64,000 bases of DNA, taken from the NCBI RefSeq assembly GCF_002163855.1, contig NZ_CP019332.1, positions 655,107-719,106 on the forward strand, in the 5' to 3' direction. Positions 53,537 through 61,647 of the stretch are shown piece after piece. Numbering within the stretch: the first letter of the stretch is position 1; each line of letters opens with the position of its first letter. A program made the translations under genes and the position numbers. The notes beneath the pieces were generated by a model. That model saw only the letters and a list, made by a program, of their open reading frames with translations, did no database searches and was not told where the DNA came from. This DNA comes from Winogradskyella sp. PC-19 (GTDB lineage: Bacteria; Bacteroidota; Bacteroidia; Flavobacteriales; Flavobacteriaceae).

Positions 53537-55258
53537 ATGGAGCATTTTGTAGTATCGGCACGTAAATATAGACCTCAGACATTTAAGGATGTTGTGGGAC
53601 AGCAAGCCATTACAAACACTTTACTTAATGCTATCGAAAATAATCATTTAGCGCAAGCACTTCTATTTACAGGTCCACGTGGTGTCGGAAAAACCACTTG
53701 TGCTCGTATACTGGCCAAAATGATTAATAGTGATGGGAATACAAAAGAAGAGGAAGATTTTGCTTTTAATATTTTTGAACTTGATGCCGCTTCAAATAAT
53801 TCTGTAGATGACATAAGAAGTTTAACAGATCAAGTTCGTATTCCGCCTCAAGTTGGTAAATACAAAGTTTATATTATTGATGAGGTACATATGTTATCTC
53901 AGGCAGCTTTCAATGCATTTTTAAAAACATTAGAAGAACCTCCAAAACACTGTATTTTCATTCTTGCTACTACTGAAAAACATAAAATTATTCCAACCAT
54001 ATTATCACGTTGTCAAATTTTTGATTTTAAACGCATCACAGTAAAAGATGCTAAAGAATATTTAAAATTTATCGCAAAAGAACAAAGTGTTACTGCCGAA
54101 GATGATGCACTGCATATTATAGCTCAAAAAGCAGATGGTGCTATGCGTGATGCGCTTTCAATCTTTGACCGTGTTGTCAGTTTTTCAGGAAAGAATCTAA
54201 CAAGACAAGCTGTTACCGAGAATTTGAACGTTCTTGATTACGAAACTTATTTTACTAGTACAGATTTAATTTTAGAGAATAAAATACCTGAATTATTAAT
54301 TCATTTTAATACTGTTTTATCAAAAGGTTTTGATGGGCATCATTATATCGCAGGATTGGCCTCTCACTTTAGAGACTTATTGGTTTGTAAAAACCCATCA
54401 ACAATAGAACTCTTAGAAGTTGGAGATGATACTAAAGTCAAATACGTAGAGCAGTCACAAAAATCCTCTCAAAACTTTCTAATCAAAGGCATAGACATTG
54501 CTAACGATTGTGATTTAAAGTATAAGACTAGCAAAAATCAACGCTTACTTGTTGAACTAGCACTTATGCAACTTGCCTCTATCACTTTTGATGGAGAAAA
54601 AAAAAATAGCAGACATTACATAATTCCACCGTCGTACTTTAAGTCAAAAGGAATAACACCAATTCCTGTCAAAAAACCAGATAGTAAAGAAGTTACTACT
54701 CATACTCCATCTTCTCCAACGAAAATTGAAATAAAAGAAGAAATAGTAGCTAAAGTTTCAGAACCTATTATTCCAAAAATATCTATCAATAAACCTGCAA
54801 AAGTAACTTCTGGTTTATCTCTAAAAAGTATTAAAGAGAAGAAAGAACATCTTATTCGTCAAATGGATGTGGTTATTGACGAAGAAAATCTTCCTAAAGA
54901 ACCTGTCACTGAAGAAAAATTAATAGAAACTTGGAATAGCTATATAAAGATGCTTCATAGAAAAGGTGAGAAAATTATGGCATCTATAATGGAAATGGAA
55001 ATACCCAAACTTAAAGGTACTGCTATATGTCTAACCTACTCAAACAACACTAGTAAGATTGAATTAGAGCGTGCACAATATCCATTATTAGCACATTTAC
55101 GTAAGCTTTGCAAAAACTTTGACTTACACTTAGACATCACCGTAAACGAAGAAGTGGCAAAAAAATACGCTTTTACTCCTCAAGAAAAGTATGAAAAGTT
55201 AAAAGAGAAGAATCCAAATATTGAAATTCTAAAACAAACCTTTGGTTTAGACGTTTAA
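53537..55258 (+). CDS. dnaX: DNA polymerase III subunit gamma/tau
   Basis: 573 residues from ATG 53537 (MEHFVVSARKYRPQTF, as in other Bacteroidota); the open frame from 53501 overlaps the promoter. Walker A GPRGVGKT (46-53), Walker B IIDEVHML, sensor TTEKHKIIPTILSRCQ. The zinc-binding cysteine cluster usually found after the AK of the Walker A helix is absent. The C-terminal part after about 370 is low-complexity and charged, then a tau-like tail binds polymerase. Forms the clamp-loader core. No downstream recR is present. Confidence 0.94.
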   Translation: MEHFVVSARKYRPQTFKDVVGQQAITNTLLNAIENNHLAQALLFTGPRGVGKTTCARILAKMINSDGNTKEEEDFAFNIFELDAASNNSVDDIRSLTDQVRIPPQVGKYKVYIIDEVHMLSQAAFNAFLKTLEEPPKHCIFILATTEKHKIIPTILSRCQIFDFKRITVKDAKEYLKFIAKEQSVTAEDDALHIIAQKADGAMRDALSIFDRVVSFSGKNLTRQAVTENLNVLDYETYFTSTDLILENKIPELLIHFNTVLSKGFDGHHYIAGLASHFRDLLVCKNPSTIELLEVGDDTKVKYVEQSQKSSQNFLIKGIDIANDCDLKYKTSKNQRLLVELALMQLASITFDGEKKNSRHYIIPPSYFKSKGITPIPVKKPDSKEVTTHTPSSPTKIEIKEEIVAKVSEPIIPKISINKPAKVTSGLSLKSIKEKKEHLIRQMDVVIDEENLPKEPVTEEKLIETWNSYIKMLHRKGEKIMASIMEMEIPKLKGTAICLTYSNNTSKIELERAQYPLLAHLRKLCKNFDLHLDITVNEEVAKKYAFTPQEKYEKLKEKNPNIEILKQTFGLDV

Positions 55259-55267
55259 TCTATTGTT

Positions 55268-55849
55268 ATGAAGAATTACATCTACATATTTTTTGTTTTG
55301 GTTTTGGGTTTTGTAAGCTGTGACGGAAGAACTTCTTCTAGTAAAGCTTTATCGGAAAGTATTGAAGATTTTAAAGCTCAAACCTCACTAAAAGAATTGC
55401 ATTTTATTCCAGAAACTGCTATTCAAAAAACTGTCGACTCTACTTTATCCAATGGTTTTAGAGTCAAGCTTAAAGTTGTTACTGACCTTGATAATTCTGT
55501 AAAAATTTCTTCCCAAAAAGATACAGTTAATCACATTACAACTTATAGGAATTTTAAATTTTCAATATTGGTTGAAAAAGAAGGAAAACTCATCTTCTCA
55601 GATAGTTTTGATAAATCAAAAGTAAATAAACTGTTAGGTTTTAGTGATGATTTAAAAGCTAATGAACCCTTTTATGATTTTCATAAAAAATCAGTTTTAA
55701 AATATATAGAACTTTATGATAAACCATCATTAGAAACGGAAGTATTAATCAATATTGGCTATGCGATTCCTCAAAGCAGGCTTTATTCAGAGCAAACTTT
55801 GCGTATTAAAGAAGATGGAACTTTAGATATCGTTTACTTAAATTATTAA
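55268..55849 (+). CDS. Lipoprotein of unknown function
   Basis: 193 residues with lipoprotein signal VLGFVSC (Cys19). The mature protein is a beta-rich domain with FRVKLKVVTDLDNSVKIS, RNFKFSILVEKEGKLIF and VLINIGYAIPQSRLYS. It may belong to a DUF in Bacteroidota lipoproteins (DUF4738-like), but I cannot confirm this. 9 nt after dnaX and 4 nt before miaE, so it is in a dnaX operon without an obvious link to replication. Confidence 0.7.
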   Translation: MKNYIYIFFVLVLGFVSCDGRTSSSKALSESIEDFKAQTSLKELHFIPETAIQKTVDSTLSNGFRVKLKVVTDLDNSVKISSQKDTVNHITTYRNFKFSILVEKEGKLIFSDSFDKSKVNKLLGFSDDLKANEPFYDFHKKSVLKYIELYDKPSLETEVLINIGYAIPQSRLYSEQTLRIKEDGTLDIVYLNY

Positions 55850-55853
55850 TTAT

Positions 55854-56435
55854 ATGCTAGGACTTAAACTACCAACTGATCCTCGTTGGGTTAATATCGT
55901 AGAAAAAAATATTGAAGACATCTTAACTGACCATGCTTACTGTGAACAAAAAGCTGCTAGTACCGCAGTTTCTTTAATTGTCAGTTTCCCTGAATATACA
56001 GAACTAGTTCAGGAAATGATAGAGCTAGTAAACGAGGAAATGAGTCATTTTAAAATGGTACATGACCTTATTTTAGAAAAAGGGTGGATACTTGGTCGTG
56101 ACCGTAAAGATGAATATGTTATTCAATTATTGAAGTTCTTCCCAAAAGGTGGTAGCAGAACTACACAATTAGTTCATAGACTATTATATGCTTCATTGAT
56201 TGAAGCAAGAAGCTGTGAACGATTCAGGCTTTTATCAGAAGAGTTAGAGGACAAGAAATTAGCCAAGTTTTACCGTAAACTTATGATTAGCGAAGCTGGA
56301 CACTACACCATGTTTTTAAAGTTTGCTAGAAAATATGGTAACAAGGAGGAAGTCAATAAAAAATGGGAAGACCTACTAATTTACGAAGCAGAAATCATGC
56401 AATCTCTAGGGAACAAAGAGACGATACATGGATAA
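55854..56435 (+). CDS. miaE: tRNA-(ms2io6A)-hydroxylase MiaE
   Basis: 193 residues, ferritin-like di-iron fold. The start MLGLKLPTDPRWV is the family N terminus; the ligands are seen in EQKAAS, EEMSHF (E-xx-H) and EARSCERF and SEAGHY (second E-xx-H pair). It hydroxylates ms2i6A37 in tRNA to ms2io6A. Its substrate enzyme MiaB/MiaA is not in the window. Terminator directly follows. Confidence 0.93.
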   Translation: MLGLKLPTDPRWVNIVEKNIEDILTDHAYCEQKAASTAVSLIVSFPEYTELVQEMIELVNEEMSHFKMVHDLILEKGWILGRDRKDEYVIQLLKFFPKGGSRTTQLVHRLLYASLIEARSCERFRLLSEELEDKKLAKFYRKLMISEAGHYTMFLKFARKYGNKEEVNKKWEDLLIYEAEIMQSLGNKETIHG

Positions 56436-56437
56436 AA

Positions 56438-56466
56438 AAAGCCTCTTTATAAAGAGGCTTTTTTTT
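56438..56466 (+). terminator. Rho-independent terminator
   Basis: A-run, GCCTCTTT, AT, AAAGAGGC, TTTTTTTT. It begins within 3 nt of the miaE stop; being symmetric, it can also end the convergent porin gene transcript. Confidence 0.9.
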
Positions 56467-56483
56467 ATGTATTAAGTGTGAAT

Positions 56484-57023
56484 TTATATTTTTATACCGA
56501 TACCGGCTTGGATAACAAACTGTTTAGCTTCGAGTGGTGCAAGAGCATCGTCTAACATATTAGAGAAACCATAAACACCTCTTACCTCGATAAAATAATC
56601 TTCAAATATTTGATATTGAACACCGCCAACACCAGCAAAATTAAAAGTACCAAAAGCATCTGAACTTTTCCAAGTCTTTAAATTTAATTGTGGTCCAACG
56701 CCAATTGAAAATTTTTCACCAACCATAAATTTTAATTGGATTGGTAGACTAAGGTAATTTGCTTTCCAATTTTCATCTTTAGCTCCTTCCGAAGAAAATT
56801 GCAATTCTGTATTTAACCATAAACTTTCAGAAATAGCAAATTCAGCAAAACCTCCGAAGTAAAATCCATTTCTGTGTAAGTTTCTATCTATAGGTGCTGG
56901 ATCAAAATCTAAATTAGAAATATTTACACCAGCTCTAACACCATATTTAGTAGCACCATATCCTTGAGAAAAACTCAATGAGATGAATAATAATAAGATT
57001 GAGGTAAGTAAAACTTTTTTCAT
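56484..57023 (-). CDS. Outer-membrane beta-barrel (porin family) protein
   Basis: 179 residues: signal peptide (ends SLSFSQ, about 20), then a small barrel of alternating strands: YGVRAGVNISNLDF, GFYFGGFAEFAIS, LWLNTELQFSSEG, FSIGVGPQLNLKTW and a final FVIQAGIGIKI. This is the eight-strand PorT/OmpX-like 'porin family' common in Bacteroidota (PF13568 type). Function not known; many are general outer-membrane proteins. Convergent with miaE. Confidence 0.85.
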   Translation of the reverse strand: MKKVLLTSILLLFISLSFSQGYGATKYGVRAGVNISNLDFDPAPIDRNLHRNGFYFGGFAEFAISESLWLNTELQFSSEGAKDENWKANYLSLPIQLKFMVGEKFSIGVGPQLNLKTWKSSDAFGTFNFAGVGGVQYQIFEDYFIEVRGVYGFSNMLDDALAPLEAKQFVIQAGIGIKI

Positions 57024-57118
57024 AAGAATTTAATTATTTATGGGACGAATATATATTATATCTGTTTAAAAAAAATAATAATAAGATTTTTGATGAGAAA
57101 AAAAAGACCAACTGCAAA

Positions 57119-58024
57119 CTAAAGGGATGTACTGCTAATAGTTTTATAATACATGCTTTTTATGATACCATCTGATAAACCAATCTTTGGCACCAAAATA
57201 TCTTTTGCGCCACTCCATTTCATTGCAGATAAATAAATACGTAACGCAGGAATAATCACATCTGCTCTATCTTGATTAAGATTAAGCTCTGTAATTCTTT
57301 CCTCATAGGTATAGTTTTGCAAGTTATTATAGTAGCTGGTTAAGTAAAAATATGAAAGTGGTTTACCTATATCTTTACCAGATATCTTAAATATTTTGTT
57401 GATGTTTCCACCAGAACCTATGAGTTCAATTTTGTCATAAACTTTAGTATTTGTTTTAATCCAATCTTCAAGTCCTCTCCAAGTTTCATTTTTTACACTA
57501 TCGTTAAGCAACCTAACTGTACCTATTCTGAAAGATTTCGATTCTACTTTTTCAGAGTTATGAATAATTGAAAACTCTGTACTTCCACCACCAACATCAA
57601 CATACAAATATGTTTTATTGGGATTAATAAATTTATTTAAATCTGTTGCAGCGATTATTGTTGCCTCTTCTTCTCCGTCAATAACATCAATTTTAATATT
57701 ACATTCTTTCTCTACTAAATCACAAACCAATCTACCATTTAAAGCTTCACGCATTGCAGATGTAGCACATGCTTTGTAATTAATAATTCCATGAGACTTC
57801 ATTAAAAGATAAAAAGCTTTCATTGTATCTCGTACTCTAGTTATGTTATATTCTGAAATATTACCATTAACAAAAACATCTGCACCTAATCTTATCGGGA
57901 CACGAACTAGTGCATTTTTCTTAAAAACAACAGGCTTATCTTCTTGCTCTATTATACTCATAATAAGCAACCTAACCGCATTTGAACCAATATCAATTGC
58001 TCCATATTTTTTTATACTTAGCAT
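57119..58024 (-). CDS. Ppx/GppA family exopolyphosphatase
   Basis: 301 residues with the ASKHA fold: AIDIGSNAVRLL (phosphate 1 loop), EEATIIAA and VDVGGGSTEFS (phosphate 2). E at the EGEE-like DGEEEA site is the catalytic Glu position. Hydrolyses polyphosphate or pppGpp. At about 300 residues it is the short single-domain type common in Bacteroidota. It follows ppk1 by 1 nt, so the synthesis and degradation genes are in one operon. ATG start at 58024. Confidence 0.9.
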   Translation of the reverse strand: MLSIKKYGAIDIGSNAVRLLIMSIIEQEDKPVVFKKNALVRVPIRLGADVFVNGNISEYNITRVRDTMKAFYLLMKSHGIINYKACATSAMREALNGRLVCDLVEKECNIKIDVIDGEEEATIIAATDLNKFINPNKTYLYVDVGGGSTEFSIIHNSEKVESKSFRIGTVRLLNDSVKNETWRGLEDWIKTNTKVYDKIELIGSGGNINKIFKISGKDIGKPLSYFYLTSYYNNLQNYTYEERITELNLNQDRADVIIPALRIYLSAMKWSGAKDILVPKIGLSDGIIKSMYYKTISSTSL

Positions 58025-58025
58025 A

Positions 58026-60083
58026 TTAGTTTTCTAATTGGTTTTTGTAGTATTCATACACTTCAAATTGTGATCTAATTTTTTTACCAGAAGATGCAAC
58101 TCTATAACTATTATCTTGATTTTGGCTTATGACTCTAGCTTTTACATTATCCATCCAGTAAATTTCAAACATGTCTTGTAATTCTTTCTTAATACCGGTG
58201 TCATAAATTGGGCAACTTACTTCTACTCTATTCTCAATATTACGAGTCATCCAATCTGCAGATGATATGTATATTTTTGGGTCACTATTATTTCCAAAAA
58301 TATAAAGTCTTGTATGCTCTAAAAATTTGTCGACAATACTAATTACTTCAATATTTTCACTCATGCCTTCAACGCCAGGCACTAAACAGCAGATGCCTCT
58401 TACAATCATTTGTATTTTTACACCATGATTACTTGCTTCGTAAAGCTTATCAATCATTTTGTAGCTACTTATACTATTCATTTTAAGTTTTACATAAGCT
58501 GGCTTACCTTCGTTTGCATTAGCAATTTCATTATCAATTAGTGTAAATAATTTGGTCTGCGTATAATGAGGTGAGGTTATAATATGTTTGTATCTATAAA
58601 TCTTATAGTTTACCTCAAAAAAGCTAAATACTTTATTGACGTCTTTAAGTAATTTTTGGTCGGCAGTTAATAAGGTGAAATCTGTATAAATACGTGCAGT
58701 GGATTCATTAAAATTTCCAGTACTAATAAAACCATAGCGCTTTAGCTTTTTTTCTTCTTCTCGCTCTATAATGCACATCTTGCTATGCACTTTTAGACCA
58801 GGAACACCAAATAACATAGTAACACCTTCGCTCTGCATTTGCTCGGCATATTTAATATTAGCTTCTTCATCAAAACGTGCTCTCAACTCAATAGAAACAA
58901 TTACTTTTTTTCCATTTTTAGCTGCGTTTATTAGAGAGCTTGCTACGTGAGAAATTTGCGCAAGTCTATATATAGTTATCTTTATAGACCTAACTTGTGG
59001 ATCTAATGCAGCTTCTCTTAAAAATCTAACGACATAAGAAAATGTATGATATGGTGTATGTACCATAAAGTCCTTTTTGGAAATGGCACTAAAAACACTT
59101 TGTTGAAGGTTGAGCCCTTTTACTGGTAAAGGTGTTATTTTTTCGTAAAGCAAATCTTTTCTACCTAAACTCGGGAAACCCATATAATCTCTACGATTAT
59201 GATAGCGTCCTCCAGGTATAACACTATCTTTACTATCAATGCCCATTTTTTCCATAAGGTACTCTAGAGTATCATCATCCAAAGTTTTGTCATATACAAA
59301 TCTGACAGGTTCTCCAATCTGCCTGTCTTTTACACTATCAGAAATTTTTGCCATGAAACTTTTACTCAAATCACTATCAAAATCTAACTCTCCGTCACGA
59401 GTAATCTTAATCATATTTGCTGAAATTGATGAATAATCAAATACATTAAGAATATCCTTTAGGCAGTAACGCAGCAGATCATCTATTAATATGATATAGT
59501 TTTTGCCGTTATGCTCTGGCAAAACGACAAACCTATCCATAGCTTTAGATATTTCTATTAATGCATATTGGTTAGTCCCATTCTTCAAATTCATCTTTAC
59601 AGCAAGATATGCTGCTGTATCTTTTAGCAATGGCAACTCTACATCGTCACTGAGTATAATAGTAACTAGTGCTGGACTTACCTCTTGAAAGAAATAGTTT
59701 TTAATAAAGTCGTGATGAAATGTTTGGATTTTAGTTTCGTCAATGACATGTATATTTTCTTTTTCTAACTCTTTATATATACTACTTAAAATCTCTAGAC
59801 TTGTAGTCTGGTGACCAATTACTATTTCAGTAATTTTATTAAGTAAATCGCTTGCTTTTATTCCACCAAGTTGATTTTTCCCTGCTTTTCCGACCTGATC
59901 AATGCGCTTTACTGTTGCATATCGTACTTTGAAAAATTCATCTAAATTATTAGAAAATATGCCTATAAATCGGAGGCGCTCTATCAATGGTACATTTTCA
60001 TCAGCAGCTTCTTGAAGCACACGAGCATTAAATTGTAGCCAACTTAGTTCACGATTTACATAAATATGGTCAAGTTTACTCAT
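58026..60083 (-). CDS. ppk1: Polyphosphate kinase 1
   Basis: 685 residues from ATG 60083 (a TTG one codon upstream is possible). Start KLDHIYVNRELSWLQFNARV is the Ppk1 N terminus. GRYHNRRDYMGFPS, RFLREAALDPQV, the phospho-His in GLKVHSKMCII (E. coli His435) and HTRLYIFGN (His592) are all visible. Makes polyphosphate reversibly from ATP. Complete in length. Together with ppx and sixA it sets up polyphosphate turnover. Confidence 0.97.
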   Translation of the reverse strand: MSKLDHIYVNRELSWLQFNARVLQEAADENVPLIERLRFIGIFSNNLDEFFKVRYATVKRIDQVGKAGKNQLGGIKASDLLNKITEIVIGHQTTSLEILSSIYKELEKENIHVIDETKIQTFHHDFIKNYFFQEVSPALVTIILSDDVELPLLKDTAAYLAVKMNLKNGTNQYALIEISKAMDRFVVLPEHNGKNYIILIDDLLRYCLKDILNVFDYSSISANMIKITRDGELDFDSDLSKSFMAKISDSVKDRQIGEPVRFVYDKTLDDDTLEYLMEKMGIDSKDSVIPGGRYHNRRDYMGFPSLGRKDLLYEKITPLPVKGLNLQQSVFSAISKKDFMVHTPYHTFSYVVRFLREAALDPQVRSIKITIYRLAQISHVASSLINAAKNGKKVIVSIELRARFDEEANIKYAEQMQSEGVTMLFGVPGLKVHSKMCIIEREEEKKLKRYGFISTGNFNESTARIYTDFTLLTADQKLLKDVNKVFSFFEVNYKIYRYKHIITSPHYTQTKLFTLIDNEIANANEGKPAYVKLKMNSISSYKMIDKLYEASNHGVKIQMIVRGICCLVPGVEGMSENIEVISIVDKFLEHTRLYIFGNNSDPKIYISSADWMTRNIENRVEVSCPIYDTGIKKELQDMFEIYWMDNVKARVISQNQDNSYRVASSGKKIRSQFEVYEYYKNQLEN

Positions 60084-60146
60084 CAATAAAATCTTTTTTC
60101 AAATATAACCGTTCAAGAAAACAAGTACTACTATATTATGCAAAAA

Positions 60147-60641
60147 TTATGGTCTAAAATCTCTAGGAAACATAACAAGCTCGGTTTGTCCATACTTAGC
60201 GTGTTCCCAAGTTTCAATATTAAAATTCAAAACGACCAAACCAGAAGTAGGCAAGTTGTCAATATACATGTCACCACAAGTATTTGCAATTGAAGTAAAT
60301 GCGTGGTTATGCCCAAAAATGAGTACCGTATTTAAACTATTATCTAAAGTATTAATAAAGTGCATGACATTTTCTCCAGAAAAATCATATAAACTATCTA
60401 CGATGCTTATTGAATCTTTTGCCAATCCAAGGTTATTTACAAATATTTCGCAAGTACTATGAGCTCTCTTAGCAGGACTGGAATAAACCTTTTCTATTTT
60501 ATATTTTTTTTTATTGAATTCGGTAGAAATGATTAATGCATCATTAATTCCTCTTTTTTTTAAAGGTCGATTTCTATCACTTACATTATGCCCCCAAGAA
60601 GATTTACCATGCCTTACAAGAATTATTTTTTTATTTATCAT
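60147..60641 (-). CDS. sixA: SixA-like histidine phosphatase
   Basis: 164 residues, phosphohistidine phosphatase branch: LVRHGKSSW (catalytic H11 in RHG), VYSSPAKRAHST and FGHNHAFTSI (second His). E. coli SixA removes phosphate from the ArcB HPt domain and from PtsO; here no such partner is adjacent. Its 3' end lies 64 nt upstream of ppk1, so co-transcription with the polyphosphate genes is likely; whether it acts on them is inference. Confidence 0.85.
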   Translation of the reverse strand: MINKKIILVRHGKSSWGHNVSDRNRPLKKRGINDALIISTEFNKKKYKIEKVYSSPAKRAHSTCEIFVNNLGLAKDSISIVDSLYDFSGENVMHFINTLDNSLNTVLIFGHNHAFTSIANTCGDMYIDNLPTSGLVVLNFNIETWEHAKYGQTELVMFPRDFRP

Positions 60642-61119
60642 CGATGAAATGCAATTTTTTACGTTTAAATGTTTTATTTATCAGATTATAGTTATACATT
60701 GCGGCAAATTATTAAACTAAATCAGTATTGTCTTATACAACTTAAATTATGTTTATTTTAAAAATTAATAAAAAAATGTGATAATTTTACTTTTTATTAA
60801 CATAAAAATTGGTTTAACTGTTAATATATAAACAAAAGGTAATAAGTATAGCTTAAGAGCAATTAAATCTGTTAAAGTAACAAATAAGTCCTGTCAACGA
60901 TTATTCTTGTACTTAGGGAGATTTATTTGCTACTAAAGGTACTTGTACGTTTTTTTGCTTAGCTATTATAAATTAATAAATCCATTTAGTACTGCAATAA
61001 AGTACGACTCCCTCTAATAAAACATAAGAAAAGAAAATGTTGTTGGTTAGTATTAGAATATTCAAAATATTCCAGTTCAAACTTTCAGCGCATAAATATT
61101 TTAGATAACACTTAGCATT
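60642..61119. other. 478-bp AT-rich intergenic region, divergent promoters expected
   Basis: No credible small gene or structured RNA was found. A perfect 7-bp inverted repeat GAATATT-CAA-AATATTC lies at 61056-61072, and a longer imperfect pairing links TTAGGGAG (near 60916) with CTCCCTCTAA (near 61008), so a leader structure for the adhesin operon is possible. No exact TAnnTTTG was found on the plus strand near 61120. Confidence 0.45.
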
Positions 61120-61620
61120 ATGAAAAACAAGTACAATTGTAATTATCAAAAAACTAATAAATTAATTTATGTTTTTAGGTTTATTTTAATTTTACTACCT
61201 GCATTCGCTCTGGCTCAGAATTGTAATACGAATTTAGATGTTAAAAAAAATAGAACGTTTAAATCTATTAGTTCAATGAATGGTAATAAAACCATTTTTG
61301 CCATGAGCATTGAGAACACATCTACCAAAATGCAAACGTATTCAGTGACTGCCGTAAAATCAGCTTCAGATTGTTCTAACAAAACCTTAAGAAGACAAAG
61401 AAATGAAGCCAATGTTGATGTGTTAGTTTCATTTTCAGATAATTTAAAAAACGTTTCAGTATATCCAGGACAAGTAACTGATTTCACGGTTACAATTACT
61501 GCTCCTAAAGGTACAGAAATGAATAAATGGGGTTGTACAAAAATTATAGCCGCAACGAAAGACTGTGCTGAAGCGGATTCCGTGATATTGAGTACATATA
61601 TAGCAACTAACCAAGAGTAA
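61120..61620 (+). CDS. Small secreted protein preceding the giant adhesin
   Basis: 166 residues. Signal peptide after a basic N terminus (ends LLPAFALAQ, about 32). The mature part is an Ig-like beta-sandwich by pattern: FAMSIENTSTKMQTYSVTAV, DVLVSFSDNLKNVSVYPGQ and TDFTVTITAPKGTE, with several cysteines (for example SDCSNK, GCTK and DCAEAD). Not recognised as a known family. It ends 27 nt before the vWA/SprB-repeat gene on the same strand, so it may be an accessory of that surface protein. Confidence 0.7.
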   Translation: MKNKYNCNYQKTNKLIYVFRFILILLPAFALAQNCNTNLDVKKNRTFKSISSMNGNKTIFAMSIENTSTKMQTYSVTAVKSASDCSNKTLRRQRNEANVDVLVSFSDNLKNVSVYPGQVTDFTVTITAPKGTEMNKWGCTKIIAATKDCAEADSVILSTYIATNQE

Positions 61621-61647
61621 TTAAGAAATTTACTTAAAAAATATTTT

